Shown here: positions 1 to 5,048 of the stretch, piece after piece
Layout: the number at the start of each line of letters is the position of its first letter
How positions within the stretch are numbered: the first letter of the stretch is position 1
Source: an uncultured Erysipelotrichaceae bacterium
GTDB lineage: Bacteria > Bacillota_I > Bacilli_A > Erysipelotrichales > Erysipelotrichaceae
Assembly (NCBI GenBank): GCA_902796465.1
Contig: CADBPK010000063.1
Location: forward strand, 1-6,465
Length of the DNA: 6,465 bases
Reading direction: 5' to 3'
The notes under the pieces: model-generated
Database searches by the model: none
What the model was told of the DNA's origin: nothing
The model's input: the letters and a program-made list of their open reading frames with translations, nothing else
Made by a program: the position numbers and the translations under genes

Positions 1-349
1 GAAGTTCGTCCAGATGCTCAGCGGTTCCACGAATCCTGTCATCATTCGCAACGGCTCCAAGATGCTGTATATCGTCGGCCCGTTCTATGCCGTGCTCGGT
101 GTGCTGATGCAGACAAGGTTTGCCCTGCAGGGACTCGGCTCCAAGGTAATACCGATGATCTCAAGTGTGATCGAGCTGTTCGGCAAGATCCTGTTCGTAT
201 TTATCCTTATTCCGAGATTCCAGTATGACGCGGTCGTCTGGTGCGAACCGCTGATCTGGGTAGCTATGACAGCACAGCTCCTGTATGCTTTCGTAAACAA
301 CTCCTACGTCAAGGAAACAAGGAGAGCGATGAAGGCAGCCGCTGCCTGA
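1..349 (+). CDS. MATE-family efflux transporter, C-terminal part (5' end outside window)
   Basis: Only the last 115 codons are present; the reading frame is open from base 2, so the ATG at 14 is an internal Met and not the start. The protein would be an integral membrane antiporter exporting drugs or cationic metabolites in exchange for Na+ or H+ (family knowledge). Three hydrophobic segments are visible: about VGPFYAVLGVLMQ, then IELFGKILFVFILI, then a last one through PLIWVAMTAQLLYAFV. They are followed by a short basic tail (KETRRAMK) ending in four Ala. The stretch LQGLGSK followed by P and, some residues later, IELFGK is typical of the C-terminal half of MATE proteins. The stop is TGA at 347-349, with a strong terminator following directly, so this is the end of its transcript. 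Substrate cannot be inferred from this fragment. Confidence 0.85.
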   Translation, partial: KFVQMLSGSTNPVIIRNGSKMLYIVGPFYAVLGVLMQTRFALQGLGSKVIPMISSVIELFGKILFVFILIPRFQYDAVVWCEPLIWVAMTAQLLYAFVNNSYVKETRRAMKAAAA

Positions 350-366
350 TCCTGTATAAGAAACAG

Positions 367-395
367 CCGTCTGACCGCAAAGTCGGGCGGTTTTT
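367..395 (+). terminator. Rho-independent terminator of the MATE gene
   Basis: A 9-bp stem pairs 367-375 (CCGTCTGAC) with 382-390 (GTCGGGCGG), with two G-U pairs and a 6-nt loop (CGCAAA). It runs straight into TTTTT at 391-395. It begins 17 nt after the transporter stop codon. The G-U pairs make it much weaker on the - strand, so it is read as + only. Confidence 0.85.
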
Positions 396-420
396 GTGTG
401 CTTCTTTGCCCGGCAGAGAG

Positions 421-426
421 TATACT
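421..426 (+). promoter_or_regulatory. possible -10 box for the YhfC-family gene
   Basis: TATACT lies 28 nt upstream of the start codon, inside the 8-bp palindrome AGTATACT (419-426). No good -35 hexamer lies at 16-18 nt; the best at 17 nt is GTGCTT (398-403). A promoter is expected here because a terminator sits immediately upstream, but this exact placement is a guess. Confidence 0.35.
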
Positions 427-453
427 GTTATTTGTTAACTGAAAGGAGGACGT

Positions 454-1188
454 ATGCCGCAGAATCAGATTTGGCTGCTTATCGGCGCCTTGTACGGACT
501 GCTGTTTCCCGTACTGGCCGGACTGATCTGGAAGAGCCGGACGAAGTGTGCCGGGTTTTCGTATTTTGCCGGCGCGTTCTGTTTTATCGTCTTCGCTTTC
601 ATGCTGGAACAGATACCGCATTATTTCTTTCTGGCAAGTGAGTCGCCGGTATCGGAAGTACTGCGTAAAAACGCGCTTCTGTATGCGGTTTACGGTGCTT
701 CCATGGCCGGCATCTTTGAAGAGACCGGCAGATATTTCGGATTCAAAGTGCTTCTGAAAAAGAAAAAGCATAAATCCAACAGCATTGCATACGGCATCGG
801 ACACGGCGGGCTGGAGATAGTCCTGCTGATGGGGATCCCATACCTGTTCTATTTCCTGGCTGTAAAAGGCATCGTCCCGGCAGGAAGCGCTGCTGTCCTG
901 CAGGCTGCTTCCATGAGCAGGGAAATGATATTGCTGGCGATGGGTGAAAGGCTGTCAGCCTTCCTCCTGCATATCGGGCTTTCCATACTGGTATTTATGG
1001 CAGTCAGAAGAAAAGGAAAGTTCCTCATGTTCCCCCTGGCGGTCCTCCTGCATATACTCGCGGATCTGCCGGCAGGGCTGTATCAGGCAGGCGCACTGCC
1101 GCTGTATGTGACAGAGATCATCACGGCGGTATTTGCCATAGCAGTATTTATATATGCCGTCAGGGCACATTACCGGAAAGGAAGATAA
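454..1188 (+). CDS. YhfC-family putative intramembrane protease
   Basis: The 244-residue polytopic membrane protein matches the YhfC family, predicted intramembrane endopeptidases related in fold to the CAAX-protease (Abi) group. About seven or eight hydrophobic segments are visible, roughly at 6-26, 38-58, 76-92, 120-138, 145-162, 168-185, 190-208 and 217-237. The conserved polar residues expected for the active site all lie in or next to membrane segments: E89-E90-T-G-R93, the G-I-G-H117-G-G-L-E121 motif, E165 with H173, and H200 with D204. A basic loop (residues 102-107, KKKKHK) follows the EETGR helix and is probably cytoplasmic. The start is set by AGGAGG (444-449) 4 nt before the ATG. 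The stop is only 4 nt before the DUF4298 gene, so the two are probably co-translated. Substrate and physiological role are unknown; protease activity is predicted from motifs only. Confidence 0.85.
   Translation: MPQNQIWLLIGALYGLLFPVLAGLIWKSRTKCAGFSYFAGAFCFIVFAFMLEQIPHYFFLASESPVSEVLRKNALLYAVYGASMAGIFEETGRYFGFKVLLKKKKHKSNSIAYGIGHGGLEIVLLMGIPYLFYFLAVKGIVPAGSAAVLQAASMSREMILLAMGERLSAFLLHIGLSILVFMAVRRKGKFLMFPLAVLLHILADLPAGLYQAGALPLYVTEIITAVFAIAVFIYAVRAHYRKGR
1177..1184 (+). promoter_or_regulatory. Shine-Dalgarno site deciding the DUF4298 start
   Basis: AAAGGAAG sits inside the last codons of the YhfC-family gene, 8 nt before the ATG at 1193. The in-frame ATG at 1154 has no such site and would overlap the upstream gene by 35 nt, so 1193 is preferred. 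Confidence 0.7.
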
Positions 1189-1192
1189 AAGT

Positions 1193-1498
1193 ATGAAACG
1201 GACGGAACGGATCTCTTCCATGGAAGAGATACTTGATAAAACACTGGAAATGATCAGGGAAATGGACAGCGCACTGGAAAAGTACAGGGCACTGCAGCCG
1301 GAGATCGAAGAACTGAACCGTTATTACGGAAGCAGGGAATGGCACGGTGATTTAAAGGCAGATGCGGAAGGGAAACTCCCGGCAGATCTTAAAAGAGGCG
1401 TCTTATCTGAAGACGGCATATACGATGCGCTTACGGACAACAGGCGTCTGGCTGAAGAAATGCAGGAGATCGTACAGGACTTTAACAAGGAAAACTGA
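1193..1498 (+). CDS. DUF4298 family protein
   Basis: A 101-residue soluble, acidic, mostly helical protein. It matches DUF4298 (function unknown) by the order of its conserved patches: an N-terminal helix with MEEILD (10-15), a central LEKYRALQPEIEELNRYYGS run (28-47) with W50, then the hallmark KLPADLKRGVLSED (61-74) followed by IYDAL (77-81). The N-terminal half has heptad-like hydrophobic spacing and could form a coiled coil. There is no signal peptide or membrane segment, so it is probably cytoplasmic. It follows the YhfC-family gene by 4 nt with its ribosome site inside that gene, which suggests a shared role or at least coordinated expression. A perfect 20-bp palindrome occupies codons 7-13. 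No terminator was found between this gene and the next one, so some read-through is possible. No biochemical function is claimed. Confidence 0.85.
   Translation: MKRTERISSMEEILDKTLEMIREMDSALEKYRALQPEIEELNRYYGSREWHGDLKADAEGKLPADLKRGVLSEDGIYDALTDNRRLAEEMQEIVQDFNKEN
1211..1230. repeat. perfect 20-bp palindrome inside the DUF4298 gene
   Basis: The arms ATCTCTTCCA and TGGAAGAGAT are exact reverse complements. In RNA this is an 8-bp stem with a CATG loop, starting 18 nt after the A of the start codon. It encodes I7-S-S-M-E-E-I13 in the gene. Role unknown; it could be chance, an mRNA hairpin near the ribosome entry site, or a protein-binding site. Confidence 0.7.
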
Positions 1499-1525
1499 CA
1501 GAGTATTATTCATGGATCGATTCAG

Positions 1526-1554
1526 TTGTGGTAACAGGTGCTTTCATATAAAAT
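1526..1554 (+). promoter_or_regulatory. putative promoter of the E2-like gene
   Basis: TTGTGG (1526-1531) and TAAAAT (1549-1554) are separated by 17 nt. An overlapping reading of the -10 is TATAAA at 1547-1552 with 15 nt. Transcription would start near 1561, at the edge of the 14-bp palindrome, leaving a leader of about 28 nt. Confidence 0.5.
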
Positions 1555-1561
1555 AAATAAG

Positions 1562-1575
1562 TATTTCATGAAATA
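1562..1575. promoter_or_regulatory. 14-bp perfect palindrome, operator-like
   Basis: TATTTCATGAAATA is a perfect dyad located at the expected +1 of the promoter above and just before the GGAGG ribosome site (1580-1584). This position would suit a repressor. The core TTTCATGAAA shares the TTTCAT/ATGAAA half-site with the palindrome upstream of gdhA. Binding is inferred, not shown. Confidence 0.45.
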
Positions 1576-1588
1576 AGGCGGAGGAATT

Positions 1589-2473
1589 ATGGAAAAGCAG
1601 AAAGTGAAATGGGGAGACAGAAGAGACGGCAAACGCGTCCATGCACCGGGACTGCAGACAGTTATGACTGCGCTGTTCCCGAAACGTACAGAGTCGGAAG
1701 TATATCTGAACGAAACGATCGACGCGACAGAACTGATGAAATACCTGGAGAAGAAGAACGAAGGCAGGACAGACGGAAAGATCACGATCTTCCACTGTGT
1801 CGTTACGGCATTGGTCAGAATGGTCAAGGAAAGACCGCTGATGAACCGTTTTATCCAGGGATACAGAATGTATGAAAGAAATGAGATCAGCGCTGCGTTC
1901 GTTGCCAAGAGAAGGTTTGCGGAAGGCTCGGAAGAAACGCTGATGTTCCTGGTCCCGAAGGATACCGATACCATCAATGAGATCGCGCAGAAGATCATCG
2001 GGGATGTGCAGGAAGCGAGAAAGAGCGAACACGCAACCGGCGGTGTGGATGAACTGCTGGATAAGTTTGCGGCAATGCCGAGACTCGTTATGGCAGGCAG
2101 CGTCAAAGTCATCCGCTGGCTGGACTTCTGGGGCGTAAACCCGAAATTCCTGACAGACGGGGATCCGAACTATTCCTCGATCTTCGTATCCAATCTCGGC
2201 AGTATCAAATGTCCTTCCGTGTATCATCATCTGAACAACTACGGAACAAACTCCATGATGATCACGATCGGTACACTGCATAAGGAAGAAGTCCTGATGG
2301 AAGATGGACATAAAGAGGTCCGTGACGTCATCGATCTCGGCGCAACGCTGGATGAGAGGATCGCAGACGGTTTCTATTTCGTGCGCAGTCTGAAACTCAT
2401 CAAGCACATCTTCGCGCATCCGGAACTTCTGGAACAGCCGCTGAACGAACCAAGCAACTTCGATTATAAATAA
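1589..2473 (+). CDS. 2-oxoacid dehydrogenase E2-like / CAT-fold acyltransferase domain protein, free-standing
   Basis: This 294-residue protein matches the catalytic domain of dihydrolipoamide acyltransferases (E2), which shares its trimeric fold with chloramphenicol acetyltransferase. The E2-type signatures are SIFVSNLGSIKC (197-208), with the S-N-L-G that carries the oxyanion Ser in relatives, a YGTNSMMITIGTLH strand (218-231), and the C-terminal L-D-E-R-I-A-D-G-F motif (254-262). In true E2 enzymes the last motif reads D-H-R-x-x-D-G with a catalytic His; here Glu256 occupies that place, while Asp260 and Gly261 are kept. There is no lipoyl domain, no E3-binding domain and no E1 or E3 gene nearby, so it is unlikely to serve a classical dehydrogenase complex. 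It could be a CoA-dependent acyltransferase with altered chemistry, or a non-catalytic homologue. The start is supported by GGAGG (1580-1584) 4 nt upstream. It appears to be a single-gene unit with its own promoter and terminator. Family assignment is firm, function open. Confidence 0.8.
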   Translation: MEKQKVKWGDRRDGKRVHAPGLQTVMTALFPKRTESEVYLNETIDATELMKYLEKKNEGRTDGKITIFHCVVTALVRMVKERPLMNRFIQGYRMYERNEISAAFVAKRRFAEGSEETLMFLVPKDTDTINEIAQKIIGDVQEARKSEHATGGVDELLDKFAAMPRLVMAGSVKVIRWLDFWGVNPKFLTDGDPNYSSIFVSNLGSIKCPSVYHHLNNYGTNSMMITIGTLHKEEVLMEDGHKEVRDVIDLGATLDERIADGFYFVRSLKLIKHIFAHPELLEQPLNEPSNFDYK

Positions 2474-2486
2474 GCAGAAAATACAG

Positions 2487-2521
2487 AGCAGTCATGAGGG
2501 ATCATCCGCGTGGCTGCTTTT
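2487..2521 (+). terminator. Rho-independent terminator of the E2-like gene
   Basis: A 10-bp stem pairs 2487-2496 (AGCAGTCATG) with 2509-2518 (CGTGGCTGCT), including two G-U pairs, around a 12-nt loop. It is followed by a T-rich run, TTTT then C then TTT. It starts 13 nt after the stop codon. Confidence 0.8.
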
Positions 2522-2542
2522 CTTTCCCTGAATGCACGGCAG

Positions 2543-2571
2543 TTTCAAAACGGCCTGTTTCAGCATATAAT
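2543..2571 (+). promoter_or_regulatory. putative promoter of the peptidase operon
   Basis: TATAAT (2566-2571) is a perfect consensus -10 box. A weak -35 candidate, TTTCAA (2543-2548), lies 17 nt upstream. The expected transcription start is about 2578, giving a leader of some 23 nt. Confidence 0.6.
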
Positions 2572-2579
2572 TGAACAGG
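2554..2579. promoter_or_regulatory. inverted repeat spanning the -10 box, possible operator
   Basis: CCTGTT (2554-2559) and AACAGG (2574-2579) form 6-bp perfect arms separated by 14 nt, with the TATAAT box between them. The arrangement would suit a dimeric repressor blocking the promoter. The arms are short, so chance is possible. Confidence 0.35.
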
Positions 2580-2600
2580 TAGTAAAGAGAGGAAGTACAT

Positions 2601-3836
2601 ATGATCACAGAGAAAATGTATGAAAAAATGGCTGAACTGGCGGTCAGAAAAGGCGTTAATGTGCAGCTGGGACAGCCACTTGTCGTAAGCGGAAGCATCC
2701 GTGACGCGGCATTTGTGAAGCTTGTCGTCAGAAAAGCTTATGAAGCCGGTGCCGGTTCTGTTGTCGTGAAATGGGATGACCAGGAGCTGACAAAAATGCA
2801 TTACACATACCAGACCAAAGAGTCCCTGGCGGAAGTTCCCGACTGGATGTATGACAGGGAAAAATACGAACAGGAGAAAGGCGCTGCGTATCTCAGGATC
2901 CTTTCCGACAAGCCGGGCGGACTGAAGGATGTCGATCCGGAAAAAATGAACGCGGCACAGCAGGCCTATTACACAAAGATGGCAGATCTGATGAGCTACC
3001 GGATGAACAATATCGGACAGTGGTGCATTCTCGGTGTTCCTTCACAGGAATGGGCAGAAGTCGTATTCCCGGAACTGGATCCGGCAGAAGCATATGAAAA
3101 ACTCGGAAAAGCGATCTTTGATGTTACACGGGTGCGTGAAGACAATGATCCCGTACAGGAATGGGAAGAGCATAATCAGGAACTGATCCGTCATGCGGAA
3201 CAGATGACGGAATATCAGTTTGACTGCCTGCATTTCACGAGCGGTCTCGGTACTGACGTAACTGTTGAACTGGTCAAAGACCATGTATGGGTCGGCGGCG
3301 GATGCACAACGTCGAAGGGTGTATTCTTCATTCCGAATATGCCGACGGAGGAAGTCTTCTGCATGCCTCTGAAAACAGGCGTCAACGGTATCGTCTACGC
3401 GTCCAAGCCGCTGAACTATATGGGCAAGGTGATCGAGGATTTCTGGTTTAAGTTTGAAAACGGGAAAGTCGTTGACTTTGACGCGAAGAAGGAAAAGGAA
3501 GCCCTGCAGAAACTGCTGGAATTTGATGAAGGTTCTTCCTACCTCGGTGAAGTGGCACTCGTACCGTACGATTCCCCGATCTCACAGTCCGGCGTCCTGT
3601 TCTTCAATACACTTTATGATGAAAACGCCGCATGCCATCTGGCACTCGGCAGGGCATATCCGGAAAACCTGAAGGGCGGCACGGAAATGAGCCCGGAAGA
3701 GCTTGCGGAACATGGCTCGAACCAGTCCATGGAACACGAAGACTTCATGTTCGGTACAGCGGACATGTCCATTGACGGCATTCAGAAAGACGGTACGGTC
3801 GTGCCGGTCTTCCGGAACGGAAACTTCGTATTCTGA
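2601..3836 (+). CDS. M29-family aminopeptidase (AmpS / aminopeptidase T type)
   Basis: A full-length (411 residues; family about 410) cytosolic metallo-aminopeptidase of peptidase family M29, which removes N-terminal residues from peptides using a two-metal centre. All expected metal and catalytic positions can be seen: PTE250-E251-V-F, YLGE317, CHLALGRAY with H346 and Y353, and the H379-E-D381-F-M-F-G block. Spacing is within a few residues of Thermus aminopeptidase T (E250, E316, H345, Y352, H376, D378). Other family marks are HFTSGLGTDVTVEL (211-224) in the N-terminal half and the tail DGTVVPVFRNGNFVF. There is no signal peptide. The start is set by AGAGG (2588-2592) 8 nt before the ATG. 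It is the first gene of a two-gene operon with the M24 peptidase, 16 nt downstream, and transcription probably comes from the TATAAT promoter just upstream. Substrate range cannot be read from the sequence. Confidence 0.93.
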   Translation: MITEKMYEKMAELAVRKGVNVQLGQPLVVSGSIRDAAFVKLVVRKAYEAGAGSVVVKWDDQELTKMHYTYQTKESLAEVPDWMYDREKYEQEKGAAYLRILSDKPGGLKDVDPEKMNAAQQAYYTKMADLMSYRMNNIGQWCILGVPSQEWAEVVFPELDPAEAYEKLGKAIFDVTRVREDNDPVQEWEEHNQELIRHAEQMTEYQFDCLHFTSGLGTDVTVELVKDHVWVGGGCTTSKGVFFIPNMPTEEVFCMPLKTGVNGIVYASKPLNYMGKVIEDFWFKFENGKVVDFDAKKEKEALQKLLEFDEGSSYLGEVALVPYDSPISQSGVLFFNTLYDENAACHLALGRAYPENLKGGTEMSPEELAEHGSNQSMEHEDFMFGTADMSIDGIQKDGTVVPVFRNGNFVF

Positions 3837-3840
3837 TATC

Positions 3841-3845
3841 AGAGG
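3841..3845 (+). promoter_or_regulatory. Shine-Dalgarno site deciding the M24 peptidase start
   Basis: AGAGG lies 7 nt before the ATG at 3853. The frame is open further upstream to an ATG at 3703, but that part lies entirely over the end of the M29 gene, has no ribosome site, and its translation does not look like an M24 N-terminus. Confidence 0.7.
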
Positions 3846-3852
3846 CAGGAAT

Positions 3853-4926
3853 ATGCTGAAGAAGGAAAGAGTCAGAAGGATCCTGGATAAAGCACAACAG
3901 GATCAGCTGCTGGTCAGTGATCCCTGTGCCCTGTATTACATCCTGGAACAGTGGTTTTATCCCGGCGAGCGATTTCTGGGTCTCCTGATCCGGAAAAATG
4001 CAAAACCGGTATTGTTTCTGAATACGCTTTTCCATGCAGAAGAAGATCCGGAAATTGAAATCGTTTATTACGCGGACGGGGATGATGTGATATCCCTGCT
4101 CGGCAGCTGTACGGATCATGCGCAGGCACTCGGCGTGGATAAGATCCTGCCGGCACGCTTCCTGATCCCGATGACGGAAAAGAAGATCGCTTCTGCATTT
4201 GAACTTGGTTCGGAAGCGGTGGATCTGACCCGGGCAGTCAAGGATGCGGAAGAGATCGCCCTGATGAGAAAGTCATCAGAGATCAATGACAGGGCAATGG
4301 AACAGTTCAAAGGCCTGATCCATGACGGTGTTACGGAAAAAGAAGCAGCGTCAAAGATCATGGATATCTATCTCAGTCTCGGTGCGGAAGGCTTCTCTTT
4401 TGAACCGATCGTGGCTTTCGGCAGAAACGCAGCAGATCCGCATCATATGCCGGATGACACTGTCGTAAAGGAAGGGGATGCGGTGCTGTTTGACGTCGGA
4501 TGCAGGTATCACGGATACTGTTCCGATATGACGCGCACATTCTTCTATAAGAAAGAACCGGATGAAAAGGTCAAGACTGTATACAACCTTGTCAGGAAGG
4601 CAAACGAAGAAGCTGAAAAGATGCTGAAACCGGGTGTCCCGCTGTGTGATGTGGACAAAAAGGCAAGGGATATCATCACAGAAGGCGGATACGGTCCGTA
4701 CTTTACGCACAGGCTAGGTCATTTCATCGGCCTGGAGGATCATGAGTACGGCGATGTGTCCGCTGCGAACACCAGAAAAACAGAAGCGGGGAATATCCAT
4801 TCTATTGAACCGGGTATCTATCATCCCGATATTCTCGGATGCCGGATCGAGGATCTGGTTTTGATTACAGAAGATGGATATGAGGTACTGAACCGCTATC
4901 CGCATGATATAGAGATCATAGGCTGA
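3853..4926 (+). CDS. M24-family peptidase, Xaa-Pro aminopeptidase/dipeptidase type
   Basis: A 357-residue cytosolic 'pita-bread' metallopeptidase expected to cleave Xaa-Pro bonds at peptide N-termini or in dipeptides. Residues 1 to about 128 form a creatinase-type N-terminal domain, and about 132 to 345 the M24 catalytic domain. All five metal ligands are present in the expected order: D214 (LFDVGC), D225 (CSDMTRT), H290 (HRLGHFIGLEDHE), E319 (SIEPGIY) and E333 (RIEDLVLIT). The substrate-site block FGRNAADPHHMP (189-200) and H297 are also present. The length suits small bacterial PepQ/PepP-like enzymes; the sequence does not tell which activity dominates. It begins 16 nt after the M29 aminopeptidase and ends in a strong terminator, so the two form one transcript. 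Together they would complement each other: M29 removes general N-terminal residues and M24 handles bonds to proline. This joint role is inference. Confidence 0.92.
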   Translation: MLKKERVRRILDKAQQDQLLVSDPCALYYILEQWFYPGERFLGLLIRKNAKPVLFLNTLFHAEEDPEIEIVYYADGDDVISLLGSCTDHAQALGVDKILPARFLIPMTEKKIASAFELGSEAVDLTRAVKDAEEIALMRKSSEINDRAMEQFKGLIHDGVTEKEAASKIMDIYLSLGAEGFSFEPIVAFGRNAADPHHMPDDTVVKEGDAVLFDVGCRYHGYCSDMTRTFFYKKEPDEKVKTVYNLVRKANEEAEKMLKPGVPLCDVDKKARDIITEGGYGPYFTHRLGHFIGLEDHEYGDVSAANTRKTEAGNIHSIEPGIYHPDILGCRIEDLVLITEDGYEVLNRYPHDIEIIG

Positions 4927-4951
4927 AAGCAGTTCATCACGAACTGCTTTT
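4926..4951 (+). terminator. Rho-independent terminator of the peptidase operon
   Basis: A perfect 10-bp stem, AAAGCAGTTC (4926-4935) with GAACTGCTTT (4941-4950), has a 5-nt loop (ATCAC) and ends in TTTT (4948-4951). The first stem base is the last base of the M24 stop codon. Confidence 0.85.
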
Positions 4952-4962
4952 CTGACGGCTAA

Positions 4963-4980
4963 TATGAAAATATTTTCATA
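4963..4980. promoter_or_regulatory. 18-bp perfect palindrome upstream of gdhA, operator-like
   Basis: The sequence TATGAAAATATTTTCATA is an exact dyad centred about 56 bp before the predicted gdhA transcription start, a location usual for an activator or one arm of a cooperative repressor. The region is AT-rich, which raises the chance of accidental symmetry. The regulator is unknown. Confidence 0.5.
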
Positions 4981-5009
4981 ATAAAAAAGATATTTTCATT
5001 TTGTTTCAT
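4970..5009 (+). repeat. phased TTTCAT direct repeats in the gdhA promoter
   Basis: ATATTTTCAT occurs exactly twice, at 4970-4979 and 4990-4999, 20 bp apart. A third shorter copy, TTTCAT at 5004-5009, follows 10 bp after the TTTCAT of the second. All three therefore face the same side of the helix. The first overlaps the palindrome and the second overlaps the putative -35. Confidence 0.6.
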
Positions 5010-5021
5010 ATGTACTACAAT
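4993..5021 (+). promoter_or_regulatory. putative gdhA promoter
   Basis: TTTTCA (4993-4998, four of six matches to the -35 consensus) and TACAAT (5016-5021) are separated by 17 nt. The expected start is near 5028, about 20 nt before the ATG. A promoter is required here because a terminator closes the upstream operon. Confidence 0.6.
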
Positions 5022-5048
5022 AACTTGGTAAATTAAGGAGATAGAGTC

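Noticed and set aside
304..804. - strand open frame of 166 codons crossing the first intergenic region
   Set aside because: It overlaps the MATE tail, its terminator and the YhfC-family gene on the other strand, and its translation is low-complexity shadow-like.
1499..1545. Possible terminator between the DUF4298 gene and the E2-like gene
   Set aside because: Only an imperfect 12-bp dyad around ATCGAT (1513-1524) is present, with no stable stem followed by a T run.
1544..2419. Long - strand open frame (291 codons) opposite the E2-like gene
   Set aside because: It mirrors a well-recognised + strand gene with ribosome site, promoter and terminator. Its translation is rich in Cys, His and Arg without family motifs, as expected of an antisense shadow.
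1589..2473. Calling this gene a pyruvate or branched-chain dehydrogenase E2 subunit
   Set aside because: The lipoyl and E3-binding domains are absent, the catalytic His is replaced by Glu, and no E1 or E3 genes lie nearby.
3703..3852. Upstream extension of the M24 peptidase to an ATG at 3703
   Set aside because: It lies over the end of the M29 gene in another frame, has no ribosome site, and M24 family N-termini begin near the ATG at 3853, which has AGAGG 7 nt before it.
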